NCBI RefSeq assembly: GCF_019703515.2
Contig: NC_059393.1
Span: forward strand, 15,744,501-15,808,500
Direction of reading: 5' to 3'
Length of the DNA stretch: 64,000 nucleotides
Source of the DNA: Myxocyprinus asiaticus
Lineage: Eukaryota; Chordata; Actinopteri; Cypriniformes; Catostomidae
The position numbers and the translations under genes are program-made. A model generated the notes under the pieces. It searched no databases, was not told the origin of the DNA, and saw only the letters and a list, made by a program, of their open reading frames with translations. Shown piece by piece: positions 11,883-24,500 of this stretch (positions are counted from its first letter, which is position 1; the number at the start of each line of letters is the position of its first letter).

Positions 11883-13795
11883 TAGTTCTGGAAAAAATTA
11901 AGACCACGCAAAATTATCAGTTTCTCTGGATTTAATAATTATAGGTATATGTTTGAGTAAAACGAACATGTTTGTTTTATTCTATAAAGTACTGACAACA
12001 TTGCTCCCAAATTCCAAATAAAAATATTGTCATTTAGAGCATTTATTTGCAGAAAATGTCAACAGGTCAAAATAACAAAAAAGATGCAGTGTTTTCAGAC
12101 CTCGAATAATGCAAAGAAAGCCAGATCATATTCATTTTTAAACACAATACTAATGTTTTAACTTCTGAAGAGTTCAAAAATCAATATTTGGTGGAATAAC
12201 CCTGATTTTCAATCACAGATTTCATGCGTCTTGGCATGCTCTCTACCAGTCTTTCACATTGCTGTTGGGTGACTTTATGCCACTCCTGGCACACAAATTC
12301 AAGCAGCTCTGCTTGGTTTGATAGCTTGTGGCCATCCATCTTCCTCTTAATCACATTCCAGAGGTTTTCAATGGGGTTCAGGTCTGGAGATTGGGCTGGC
12401 CATGACAGGGTCTTGATCCAGTGCTGCTCCATCCACACCTTGATTGACCTGGCTGTGTGGCATGGAGCATTGTCCTGCTGGAAAAACCAATCCTCAGAGT
12501 TGGGGAATATTTTCAGAGCATAAGGAAGTTAATTTTCTTCCAGGATAACCTTGTACGTGGTTCATTTCATGCGTCCTTCACAAAGACGAATCTGCCCAGT
12601 TCCAGCCTTGCTGAAGCCCCCCCAGATCATCACCGATAGAATAAAACATTTTCATTTTACTCAAACACAGCCATGCATTTTAAGTCTAGGCCTTTAGTGT
12701 GATTCATGCCATTAAGAAAACACAGTTTCACAATGAATAAGACACGGTATGCCTATCATACAATACGTGGCAGTGAATTTAGAATACCAATTGACATTTT
12801 AAAACATGTCCACACACGAAAGCCAGAACCAAGGAGCTCTAATACCAAGAAAAAGCTCTCTAATAATATTTGCAATTTAAATTTTGCTTGCAATAAATTT
12901 TATTTCGTCAGGGTACACGGTTACTTTCCAAAATTGTATCTGATACTGAATGCTCCAGCAGCCTAATTTACAATTTGAAAACTCCTGATGTTGCTATAAC
13001 AATACAAAAAGCACTTACCAATTTACTTGAAGTGAAAATAAGTCCTCCTTTCCTTTTTAATTAATCAATCGCACGATATCTCAGGTTTTTAAATCCATAA
13101 GGATCTCTTTCTCAACGGCGATACTAGCAGTGATGACTGCCGACTCGTCAGCATCTCACGCTCTTCGCTTTCAAATTATGTATGTCACTTAAAGCGTGAT
13201 TGCGTCACTCAAGGCCAGCTAGAAGGCCTCGACTGGGATATATACTAAAGATCACATCCACCAAGAATAAATAAATCATTCTGATTGTCTGATGAATCTG
13301 ACATCTGACTTTAGATGCGCATTCATTTGCACTGTTGAGGGATTCTGAAGAAATTCTGAAGGCCTGACGGGGTGGAGTTCAGACTCACGTGCACCACCGC
13401 CCACTCCGTGATGACGTCATTTTTACCTCACGCTATTGCGGACGCGTCGAGTATAAGCCAGGCTTAAGGAGCATGGCTTCGGGCATGCGATTTGTGAAAC
13501 AGTTATCACACTTTGCTTTTAAGCATCGAGGATTAAATTCTGATTGGATAAACGTTTTGTTTTTTGCTATTCATTTGTAGATGAATTAGGAGAGGAAAGC
13601 GATTAAAAATACATAGGCAAAAGGGTCAATGAGAATGAAAGGATGAAAAAATATTGATTTATTAGGCATGTTACACCAGCAGAGAAGGCTTTGCTAGCCC
13701 TGAGAAATCGCCACTACTCAAACACATACCTATAAATAGTAAATCCAGATAAACTGATAATTTTTCAGTGGTCTTTTAATTTTTTCCAGGGCTGT
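11883..13795 (-). mobile_element. Tc1-like element with 85-base inverted repeats, internally deleted and split by an insertion
   Basis: The left end (TTCTGGAAAAAATTAAGACC) and right end (reverse complement CCCTGGAAAAAATTAAAAGACC) are long inverted repeats. The minus-strand open frame 12438-12181 is the transposase C-terminus, with [11 protein letters not shown] supplying the last acidic residue of DD34E, and a YSTKY end. The N-terminal half is deleted: at 12637 the transposase runs straight into inner right-repeat sequence. That repeat is then interrupted at 12669 and resumes at 13715. Confidence 0.8.
12670..13714. mobile_element. 1.05-kb insertion within the Tc1-like element
   Basis: It is bounded by a perfect 12-base direct repeat TACTCAAACACA at 12658-12669 and 13715-13726, and it interrupts a Tc1-like terminal repeat. 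The ends show weak inverted similarity (ATTTTAAGTCTAGGCC versus ATTTCTCAGGGCTAGC). There is no transposase. A hAT-type non-autonomous element is my best guess. Confidence 0.6.
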
Positions 13796-13820
13796 GTGTG
13801 TGTGTATATATATATATATA
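13793..13820. repeat. (TG)n(TA)n microsatellite
   Basis: A short TG then TA tract directly between two Tc1-like elements. Confidence 0.85.
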
Positions 13821-14727
13821 CACTGGCGGCCAAAAGTTTGGAATAATGTACAGAATTTGCTGTTTCGGAAGGAAATTGGTATTTTAATTCACCAAAGTAG
13901 CATTCAACTGATCACAAAGTATAGTCAGGACATTACTGATGTAAAAAGAAAACAGCACCATCACTATTTGAAAAAAGTCATTTTTGATCAAATCTAGACA
14001 GGTCCCATTTCCAGCAGCCATCACTCCAACACCTTATCCTTGAGTAATCATGCTAAATTGATCATTTGGTTCTAGAAAATCACTTGCCATTATATCAAAC
14101 ACAGCTGAAAGCTATTTGGTTCGTTAAATGATGCTTAACATCGTCTTTGTGTTTATTTTTGAGTTGCCACAGTATGCAATAGACTGGCATGTCTTAAGGT
14201 TAATATTAGGTCAAAAATGGCAAAAAAGAAACAGCTTTCTCTAGAAACTCATCGGTCAATCATTGTTTTGAGGAATGAAGACTATATAATGCTTGAAATT
14301 GACAAAAAAAAAACAAAACAAAAAAAACTGAAGATTTTATACAAAGGTGTACACTACAGTCTTCAAAGACAAAGGACATCTGGCTCTAACAAGGATAGAA
14401 AGAGATGTGGAAGGCCAGATGTACAACTAAACACGAGGATAAGTACATCAGAGTCTCTTGTTTGAGAAATAGATGCCTCACATGTCCTCAGCTGACAGCT
14501 TCATTGAATTCTACCCGCTCAACACCAGTTTCATGTACAACAGTAAAGAGAAGACTCAGGGGTGCAGGCCTTATGGGAAGAATTGCAAAGAAAAAGCCAC
14601 TTTTGAATCAGAAAAACAAAAAGAAAAGGTTAAAGTGGGCAAAGAAACACAGACATTGGACAACAGATAATTGGAAAAGGGTGTTATGGATCTTAAACCC
14701 ATTGAGCTTTTGTGGGATCAGCTAGAT

Positions 14728-17209
14728 CAGGGGTCGGCAACCTTTTTGACATGGAGTGCCATTTTTTATTTTCCTAGTTAATGGCTGTGCCGGTTCTCCC
14801 TATGGACAGTCCGCCCCTGTGTAGAGATACTGATTTAAGAAGCATTTAGAGTGTCTCTTAATTTTTTCCAGAGCTGTATGTATATGTGCATGTATGTGAT
14901 TTTCCAAAGTTTGAGTCCACATGTGAAAATGTTTCTATTTTGCATTTTTCTAATTTAATCATTTATTTATTTATTTATTATTACAAATGATATTATCAGC
15001 ATAACAGTTTGAGTGAAAACCCAATGATTATTATATAATCATGATCCTACATGTAAAAATGCTTTAATGAAAGAAAACCTGTCCTTTTGTAGGCTACTAA
15101 ATGAGTTACAGTTAATGTCACAAATTTGCTTATTTGATTACTGATCACGAAATTTTGTGCAATCTTAAATAATTCTTATATTATGTCATACTACATTTTC
15201 AAAATCACACAGAGGGGTAATTACTAGCATGCAATCAACAGTGAAAGAGGAGCAGGCTATTTTACTTGTATGAAGTTTTTCGCACCTGCATTCAAATCTA
15301 CATCTTGATGTAATCCTTCCTCATGTTCAACATGCGTGTTTTCATCAGTTAAATCGGAGACTAAACATTATTAAAGTGCGAGGAGACTTGCGAATGCAAG
15401 CCATTCGCACATCACAAGCCGATCAACTATTTAACCTTTTTCGGTGAATCACACCTACAAAATCCTTAACTTTATTTTCAGGTTTAATTTATATTTTGAT
15501 TAGACTCAGGGTACGTTTACACGACAACGATGTACTAAAAACGGAAACGTTTTTCCTTTGCGTTTTTGAAAAGTTTCACGTACAGATGACAACATTGTCA
15601 AAACGATTCCCGTTCACACGGATCCGCGAAAACGTCTAAAAACGCTGCCAGGCCAGTAGTTGACGATGTCACTTAAACACTACGCGCCTGCGCACATAAA
15701 TATTCTTCCACAGAGCGGTGAATACAAACAATGAAGATGGCGGGAGCATCGAACAATTTTGTCTGGACGGACGATGAGGTTGCTTTATTACTACAATTAC
15801 TTTGCTGGAGAAGCGTCAATAAACTCAAAACCTTGAGCAGCACAAACACAGTCCTGTAGTCCACCACTGTAGTTCTGAATGTCTCGCGCGCTGTTTTGAA
15901 GTACTCGCGCGCATGCGTATAGACTGAACTCTCAAGATTATTCAATAACTCTGCTCATTTTTACCATCACTTCATCTCCTGCCTTCTTCTGTATTCCCCC
16001 TGCTGACTCTTGGACTGGTAGGAGAGTAAGTTAACATAACAAGCTGTTGATGTTGACTGGTTTTGGATATCAGACAGAACTCTGATATATGGATATCTTC
16101 TGACGGAGAGAGAGGTCTTGTGTTCATTGGATCTAACACGCATTTTCACTGCCTCAAGTTTTCATATTCTAAGCATATCATTGAATACATGGCATCACAT
16201 CTCTGTCTATAGGCTATATACATAAGCGGTGGGCGAATGAATTGCAGGGTAAAGGTACATCAACTAAAATTAAGTAAATAAATAACATTTAAAAATACAA
16301 ATACATTTTTCCCATCTGAATCCATACATTAATTTCAAGATTTTCAAATTGCAGGTTCTGCCTACTGTACAATGTTCACACTCCATACAAAACACTCCAA
16401 ATGAATAAATTGTTGATTATTGTTATTTGCACAGACACCAGTATTCATATTGATAATTATACATCTCAAACTGATGCTTATCAATCCATCATTCTTTATA
16501 TAACACATAATACGCATGCACATGACGTCATCGTTTTCACAAATTCATGTTTTTGTATGTTTACACAGAGAAGATAATGGCATCGTTTTCAAAAACTTGC
16601 ACTTTGAAACCTGTTTTCAAAAGTTTGCGTTTTCAGGCCCCAAAAACGCCGTTGTCGTGTAAACGAACAGCCAAAACGCATAAAGAGTTTTCCGTTTTTA
16701 GTTGAAAACATTGTCGTGTAAACGGCCCCTCAGATTTTTATGTTTTCTCTCTTAATCTTTTAATGTAATTTTGAGTGTGACCATGGATTAAGGAGTGTGT
16801 ACCTGTTGCAGTGTTGGAAATCTCAAGGATTAATAGTGGTGTTTTCCTTATTACATCACGTGTTGTTCTGAAAACATTAAGAAACAAATGAAACACGGAA
16901 TGTTGGCTGTTATCCGGGCAGCCTGACCAAAGCGAAGCGGGCGCGTTTACTCGCGCGATTAAGCGAACGTGAAGTGCTGCCGGCTCGTGATGTGCGAATG
17001 GCTTGCACGCGCTGCAGTCTCATCACATTTTAACTTTTTGTTTAGTCTCCCATTCAGCTCATGAAAACATTTTGTGCGATCATGAGGAAGGATAACATCA
17101 AGATGAAGACTGGAATGCATGTGCGGAATTTCATCTAGTCTACTCCTGTCTCGCTGTTGCTGGTGTGCTGTTGATTACTCCTCTGTGTGCCATAGGTTGC
17201 CAACTCCTG
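14728..17209. mobile_element. hAT-like non-autonomous element with 8-bp target duplication and long inverted arms
   Basis: The termini CAGGGGTCGGCAACC and (reverse complement) CAGGAGTTGGCAACC are hAT-like. The flanks AGCTAGAT (14720-14727) and AGCTAGAC (17210-17217) match at 7 of 8 bases, and the unsplit Tc1-like copy at 31.8 kb reads AGCTAGAC once. Inside, about 200 bases near 15235-15430 are inverted near 16960-17165 (CATCTTGATG, TCCTTCCTCATG, GCAAGCCATTCGCACATCAC). No transposase is present, and another element lies between the arms. Confidence 0.8.
15510..16728. mobile_element. inverted-repeat DNA element nested within the hAT-like element
   Basis: The left end ACGTTTACACGACAACGATG and right end (reverse complement CCGTTTACACGACAATGTTT) form an imperfect inverted repeat of about 40 bases, with further GAAAACG-type words inward. 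CTCAG flanks both sides (15505-15509 and 16729-16733) as a possible 5-bp duplication. It carries no recognisable transposase. Confidence 0.75.
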
Positions 17210-17553
17210 AGCTAGACTGTAAGGTGTGTGAGAAGTGCCCGACAAGACAGCCACATCTATGGCAAGTGCTACAGGAAGTGTGGGGTGAAATGTCACCTGA
17301 GTATCTGGACAAACTGACAGTTAGAATGCCAAAGATCTGCAAAGCTGTCATTGCTGCACGTTGAGGATTTTTTGATGAGGAACTCTTTGAAGTAGTTTAA
17401 CAAGAAATTTTTTCTTTAAATTGTAATAGTAGTTTTTCATGTTATTAATGTCGTGACTGTACAGTGTGATCAGCTGAATGCCACTTTGGTGAATAAAAGT
17501 ACCAATTTCTTTCCATAAGAGCAAAATCTGAACATTCCAAACTTTTGGCGGCA

Positions 17554-17556
<3 letters not shown>

Positions 17557-17600
<44 letters not shown>
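17557..17600. repeat. (GT)n microsatellite
   Basis: About 20 GT units directly after the end of the Tc1-like element. Confidence 0.95.
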
Positions 17601-19487
17601 TAATCTTCATGTTGATAAAAGAAAAGGTCCATTTACTGTACATGTAATTGGGTCAGCTACCCACATAGAGTGTTATAATTGAAGATGTAAACAACCAAAT
17701 GGATTAAATTTCTAATAAATTGCCCAAAGCAATTTCTTTCACAGACTCTGACTCACAATACCCATTTTGCATTAATTTGTGGCTTAATTTAATTTTCGTT
17801 TGTGTACAGTTTGTCAATAGTAGATGGTCCGCTTATAGTGCATTTCTCCATCTTTACCAACCACAGAGCGCAAGATGGCTACGTTGCCATGGAGGAAAGT
17901 GCCGTCATTTGGCCGTTAAATCAGAGTTCCACACTAAAAGCTTATGTGCTTGTGCAAAGCAGAACTTTGAAGTCTAACACACAGTTCATGAGCAATGGTA
18001 ATTGTGTTTGACCATTTGTAAATATTCCCATGTATGCAACATGTACAGTACTGTTCCACTGTCCAAGATAATAACAAACACATCCATGACGGGGAGATTT
18101 GAGGTTGCTCGCCAATCCATGGTGCCATCCAACAAGTTATTTTGACTGTTTGAAAACATTGACTGGGGAATATGTGGTACTAAATGAGTTTTCATGGACT
18201 GTAAAGACAAGTTCTTGAATATATATAAAGATCTGAAATCGTGAAGATGTTAGATTATAGGGAATTGTGTTATCGAAACAGGACAAACAACCAAATTTGC
18301 AGCAATTTTTTTTCCCTCATTCCGTCCCAGTCAAAACAGATTTTCATATTTTCCTTTGTCACCATATTGAGTGCATATGGCTGCCTTTTACTTCTGTGGG
18401 GTTCTCCATGGATGTTTAAAGACAATAAACATACTTTTGGAATTCAGGGAGGTAGATATAAATGTAGAATGTTTATTGGCTGAGTAAGAAATTTCCCCTT
18501 TTCAAAATAAGCCTGCTTATTGTAGACTTTAATTTCAGATGACTTCGTAAACACCTTTTGATGAATATCAGAGTTTATGCAATGTATGGCCTATAATGCA
18601 TAAGTGATGAATCATTACATTGTTTTGGTATTCCTGTCCACATATTGTAACTGTTGTCATTTTAGACAGAAACATTCCTTTTTATCACCCACACATTTTC
18701 CTGACTTTTTAATACATCTCAGGGAATAAATAATATACTGTACAGTCTAAAGAATATCTATGCCACCTCTTGTTCCCAAATATTAGCTAATGGGCTAATA
18801 GTTTGTGTATCCAAGACAGGCTAAATTATAACATCTGTGGCTTTGAATGTCCAACATTTGAATTTTTAAGGGATAGTTTACCCATAAATGTAAAATTTCG
18901 AATCATTTACTCACTCTCATTTTGTTCCAAATCCATATGACTTTTATTAACTGCATAGAGAACAATGTTTATATGTAGATAATTTAATTTTTCCACTTCC
19001 CGAAATTCATACAGTCTTAAAGAACTAAGAAAAAACGTGCACATGAACAATGTAGAGTAAAACAAAATGATATACACATACATGTTCTTTAGCCTCAGAC
19101 TACTGTAGACTATACAACTTTTCCAAACAAAGTACAGTTGAATCGATTTGTATTGGAGTAACATTCCAGTGGAAAAGCATTGATTTTGTAGGTGGCGTAC
19201 ACATTAGACAGGAGGCACTATCAGGGTAATGCACTTTGTATATATATCCAACATTTAAAAGACAACTTTAATATGTTTTGAACAATATTGTATATTGGTG
19301 AATTAAGAACTCGGTGGTTGAATGAATGACATGAATGTTGAACATATGAAAAAATTCTGCAACTTTAATTTATCACTGTAAACCCATCTCATCTAAACTA
19401 GCCAAAGTATCTAATCAATAATATTTGTCAGTAACAGAATGCCACAGGACAATCTATAAAATACAAAAGGGGAAAAACATCCTTTTT
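17601..19487. other. intergenic region between yjefn3 and cilp2, yjefn3-proximal part
   Basis: Apart from the repeat at 18866-18970 I recognise no gene or RNA here. Open frames at 17720-17977 and 18241-18483 have no domain or splice support. Any long yjefn3 3' UTR would lie at the right end. Confidence 0.5.
18866..18970 (+). repeat. cypriniform short interspersed DNA repeat (GGATAGTTCACCC family)
   Basis: It opens with GGGATAGTTTACCCATAAAT and continues TTTACTCACTCTCATTTTGT and TCCAAATCCATATGACTTT. The same family recurs about nine times in this window. A full copy at 44.2 kb has inverted ends, so it is a miniature DNA transposon. Confidence 0.7.
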
Positions 19488-19493
19488 TTTATT
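19488..19493 (-). promoter_or_regulatory. candidate yjefn3 polyadenylation signal (AATAAA)
   Basis: AATAAA on the minus strand lies 33 bases after the yjefn3 stop codon, inside a run of A. If used, the 3' UTR would be under 60 bases, unusually short, so a later signal may be the real one. An ATTAAA lies near 19365 and another AATAAA near 18945. Confidence 0.3.
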
Positions 19494-19525
19494 ATTCAAA
19501 ATACAGATTTTCTTCAAATAAATTG

Positions 19526-19722
19526 CTACAGTTCTATAACACATTCTGTGCCTGGGAATTCAGGCAGATTCAGTTCGTATTTCTTCTGAATGTCATAGGG
19601 TAGGAATCGTCCTGCCAGAAAATGCTTTCCCGAGAAACCCGCTGCGCACTTTTTGGGGGCTGTCAAGGAGACGAGGACTTCTGGATTTATTCCATCTTTG
19701 CCGGGTACATCCACGTCCCAAC
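19526..19722 (-). CDS. yjefn3: yjefn3 coding exon 6 (stop codon)
   Basis: The coding part is 197 bases including the TAG stop at 19528-19526. It completes the Gly codon split by intron 5, then reads [20 protein letters not shown] and on through [23 protein letters not shown] and the terminal CVIEL. The acceptor is TTTCTTCTGAAG. The AGRF and terminal motifs resemble YJEFN3 more than NAXE. A possible polyadenylation signal lies 33 bases downstream. Confidence 0.93.
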
Positions 19723-20725
19723 CTTCAGAAGAAAGAGACAAGAAGAGTTCTTTTTATTCGTTTTCACCATAACAAGCCATTATGTATTGCATAACATAAC
19801 CATGTTTCCAGATTCTTCCAGATAAGAGGTGGAAAACTGGCTCGTAGTGTTGTCATCTGGAGGCAAGTAAAAAAAAAAAAATGCAATGTGTCAGCCATCA
19901 GCTGCCATTTTTAAATGAGGTCTCTACATGTAATGGTTATGAGTTTTCTTTTATGCAAACACTTCCAGTCCAGTGCAACTAATTTGCACATAAAGGTCTC
20001 TGGTCAAGTCATTTATGTAATTAGTTGGCGCCAAAGATAGGATTTCATCACTGAAATCCTCTTGGCGGTGCCAATAAACCATTGTTTAAATGTTCGAGAT
20101 TAAAAATACCTATCCCAACATAATATGCAGATACGACTCTAAGTAAGCCATTCATAAGTTGATTCCCCTGAAAAGTGTATCTCTGTGCGATAAACTGTGT
20201 TCTGGACCGACCCTGCAATATTGGAATTGCGTTGTGCAAATTACATTCTGCTCAGAATTTGTGAGAGCATTTGCGCCTTTGCCTGATCTGCATAATTCCT
20301 TTAGTGAATCGAGCGTTTGAAAATAAACAGTGTTTTACAGGCCAATATTCATTCTTAGAAATTATGCACATAGTACATAATCATGTAAATGTAGGATGTG
20401 AACATACAGTATGTTGATTGTACATATGGTTAGCTGTCATGGATTACACATTATGTTCAGTGTGTAAAAATGTGTATAAAATATGAATCCATTGTTACAG
20501 ACATTTTATTAAAACAAGTCATCAGATTTGTTTGGTTGTTCTGATAGCATCCTTCTTGTGTGCGCTGAAGAATGCTAATGAATATTTTAATGAGCACTTT
20601 TTATGTCTTGATGAGCTTGGGTCACATCAAGTCAATCTTTATTTATAAAGCACATTTAAAAACAACAGAAGTTGACCCAAAGTGCTTTACAGATAAAAAA
20701 ACAATAAATATACAATGACAAAGTG

Positions 20726-20764
<39 letters not shown>

Positions 20765-21546
20765 TGGCAGCCAAAAGTGTGTAATAATGTACATATTTTT
20801 ATCTTATGGAAAGATAAATTTTTCTTTGCAATTCTTCCCATAAGGCCTGCACCCCTGAGTCTTCTCTTTACTGTTGTACATGAAACTGGTGTTGAGCGGG
20901 TAGAATTCAATGAAGCTGTCAGCTGAGGACATGTGAGGTGTCTATTTCTTAAACTAGAGACTCTGATGTACTTATCCTCTTGTTTAGTTGTACATCTGGC
21001 CTTCCACATCTCTTTCTGTCCTTGTTAGAGCCAGCTGTCCTTTGTCTTTGAAGACTGTAGTGTACACCTTTGTATGAAATCTTCAGTATTTTGTCAATTT
21101 CAAGCATTGTATAGCCTTCATTCCTCAAAACAATGATTGACTGGTGAGTTTCTAGGGAAAGCGGTTTCTTTTTTGCCATTTTTGACCTAATATTAACCTT
21201 AAGACATGCCAGTCTATTGCATACTGTGGCAACTCAAAAACAAACACAAAGACAATGTTAAGCTTCATTTAACGAACCAAATAGCTTTCAGCTGTGTTTG
21301 ATATAATGGCAAGTGATTTTCTAGTACCAAATTAGCAATTTAGCATGATTACTCAAGGATAAGGTGTTGGAGTGATGGCTGCTGGAAATGGGGCCTGTCT
21401 AAATTTGATCAAAAATGACTTTTTTCAAATAGTGATGGTGCTATTTTTTACATTAGTAATGTCCTGACTATACATTGTGATCAGTTGAATTACCAATTTC
21501 CTTCCAAAACAGAAAAATGTATACATTATTCCAAACTTTAGGCCAC

Positions 21547-21581
<35 letters not shown>

Positions 21582-24500
21582 CAGTGCATCTGGAAAGTAT
21601 TCACAGCGCTTCACTTTTTCCACATTTTGTTATGTTACAGTCTTATTCCAAAATGGATTAAATTCATTATTTTCCTCAAAATTCTACAAACAATACCCCA
21701 TAATGACAACGTGAAAGAAGTTTGTTTGAAATCTTTGCAAATTTATTAAAAATAAGAAACGAAAAAAAAAATCACATGTACATAAGTATTCACAGCCTTT
21801 GCCATGACACTCAAAATTGAGCTCAGGTGCATCCTGTTTCCACTGATCATCCTTGAGCTGTTTCTACAACTTGATTGGAGTCCATCTGTGGTAAATTCAG
21901 TTGATTGGACATGATTTGGAAAGGCACACACCTGTCTATATAAGGTACCAAAGTTAACAGTGCATGTCGGAGCACAAACCAAGCCATGAAGTCCAAGGAA
22001 TTGTCTGTAGACCTCCGAGACAGGATTGTATCAAGGCACAGATCTGGGGAAGGGTGCAGAAAAATTTCTGCAGCATTGAAGGTCCCGCCTGGAGTTTGCC
22101 AAATGGTCTGAGAGTCCTTCAGGTGCCTTGAGAAACAAAGATTGAACTCTTTGACCTGAATGGCAAGAGTCATGTCTGGAGGAAACCAGGCACCGCTCAT
22201 CACCTGGCCAATACCAACCCTACAGTGAAGCATGGTGGTGGCATCATCATGCTGTGGGGATGTTTTTCAGCGGCAGGAACTGGGAGACTAGTCAGGATGG
22301 AGGGAAAGATGAATGCAGCAATGTACAGAGACATCCTTGATGGAAAACCTGCTCCAGAGCGCTCTGGACCTCAGACTGGGGCAAAGGTTCATCTTCCAAC
22401 AGTACAACGACCCTAAGCACACAGCCAAGATAACAAAGGAGTGGCTCTGGGACAACTCTGTGAATGTCCTTGAGTGGCCCAGCCAGAGCCCAGACTTGAA
22501 CCCGATTGAACATCTCTGGAGAGATCTGAAAATGGCTGTGCACCGACGCTCCCTATCCAACCTGATGGAACTTGAGAGGTCCTGCAAAGAAGAATGGGAG
22601 AAACTGCCCAAAAATGGGTGTGCCAAGCTTGTAGCATCATACTCAAAAAGACTTGAGGCTGTAATTGGTGCCAAAGGTGCTTCAACAAAGTATTGAGCAA
22701 AGGCTGTGAATACTTATGTACATGTGATATATTTTTTATTTTTAATACATTTGCAAAGATTTCAAACAAACTTCTTTCACGTTGTCATTATGGGGTATTG
22801 TTTGTAGAATTTTTAGGAAAATAATGAATTTAATCCATTTGGAATAAGGCTGTAACGTAACAAAATGTGGAAAAAGTGATGCGCTGTGAATACTTTCCAG
22901 ATGCACTGTATACATGTATATGCATACACAAACATAAAAAAAAAATACCTTTAAATACAGCATAATGTATTTACCCAGTTCAACCTATTCAAGGATCTAT
23001 TCAAAAGCTTTAGCATAAAAAAAAACATTTTCAAAGAAGATTTAAAAATGGCTAATGAAGAAGCTGACCTCATATGGAAAGGGAGACTGTTCCAGAGATT
23101 AGGCCTTACCACAGAAAAGGCACGATTGCCCTTAGATCTATAGCAACAACTTATAAGTCATGAAAACTTATTTTAAGGCGCGGAGAAGGAATATTCAGCT
23201 TGTAACTGGAACACTTAATTTTGGAGACTACATCTGCTAACTGTGCTGACATAACTGGTTGATAGTAAGTCAGGGAGCTGGACGGGGAAGGTATTAGTGG
23301 TTGATCAAATTGTGAAAGTACAATAGCACATTTAATCTGCTCAATGTTGTGAGTAAAAAAAGTTAAAAAATGTCTCGCAGGTCTCGAGTGGCATCCTGAA
23401 AAGCATTTCTAGTTGGGTTTAAAACAGAATCGATTGTATTAAACAATACTTTGGTCGATTTGCGTTTTCAGAGATTACTTTAGAGAAAAACGTAGCTTTT
23501 GCTTCCTTTACTGCTCTTTGATAGTTTGTTAAACACACCTTTAAAATGTCAAAATAGGCCTGAAGCTTGTCTTTTTTCCACTTGCGCTCTGCTTTTCTAC
23601 ACTCTTGTCTGAGAGCACGGGTGACGTCATTGTCGAACAAAAATATCCAAAACAGTGCTTTGAACAGATTGAGACCTTGATGCATTTTTAATAATTATTT
23701 TGCTTGCTAGCTGACACTACAGTATTTGACAGTCCTGGAACACTCCTGTTGTAATCAACTAAGCTGTCTACACTGCAAGTAAAATTAGCGACACTACTAA
23801 CTTAGCGTGGCTACTTTTTCCAAAACTTAGCTACAAAATGCTAACTTGTTGCACAAAGTTAATTGCAAACAGAGCTGAGTGACCTAAGACAATAATAAAA
23901 CATGCTCTCCTGCTTATTCCTAGCAAACAGAAATACTTTAGCATATGGAAGTTTGGGCATCCCTGATTTTTCAACTGCATAATTTCGTTGCATTAGCATG
24001 AATGAAAGTGAGCTCCATTACATTTGCATATAGTGTGAAAATAGTAGATCGGATGCACATCCTTTTTGTAGAAACAAATTTATGTGGCCAAGTGTAAATG
24101 GAATGTGCACACCCATTGGGATTTGAGTGTTTGGATTGCTATCTATCGCGAATGCGTCTTGGGAGGCATTTACACATGGTATTTTGATGATCGGTATCGT
24201 ATAAGCGACAATGCATGAAGTGACCCAAAGTGGTAAATACTCCCTAAATAAGCCCTTAGTGAATGTACTCTCACTTGTGCACTACTTATATATTTTTTGT
24301 TATTGTACAGCCATTGTTACAGCACTCTAAACAGCCTCGGGCAGATTTTCTTTGAAACAGCAGAATGTTTGTTTAAAGAGCAAATACCTGAGGGCACGTC
24401 CACACTAACGATGGGTATTTTGACCTGTTTAAGAGTCACCAGCATCCCAGCATAGGGCTCCTTCTCCTCCTTGTGCTCAGTTTCTGGTCCCAGGATGGCA

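Larger units (their letters stand above)
13821..17557 (+). mobile_element. Tc1-like deletion derivative, split by a 2.5-kb nested insertion
   Basis: It starts CACTGGCGGCCAAAAGTTTG and ends with the degenerate reverse of it. The N-terminal transposase half ([10 protein letters not shown] and following, helix-turn-helix region) lies at 14217-14690. The frame then jumps at 14690 from the start of the catalytic domain to [16 protein letters not shown] sequence, so the central catalytic part is deleted. The element resumes at 17210 with [20 protein letters not shown] and the end of the transposase. An almost identical deletion junction is present in the copy at 31.8 kb. Confidence 0.85.
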
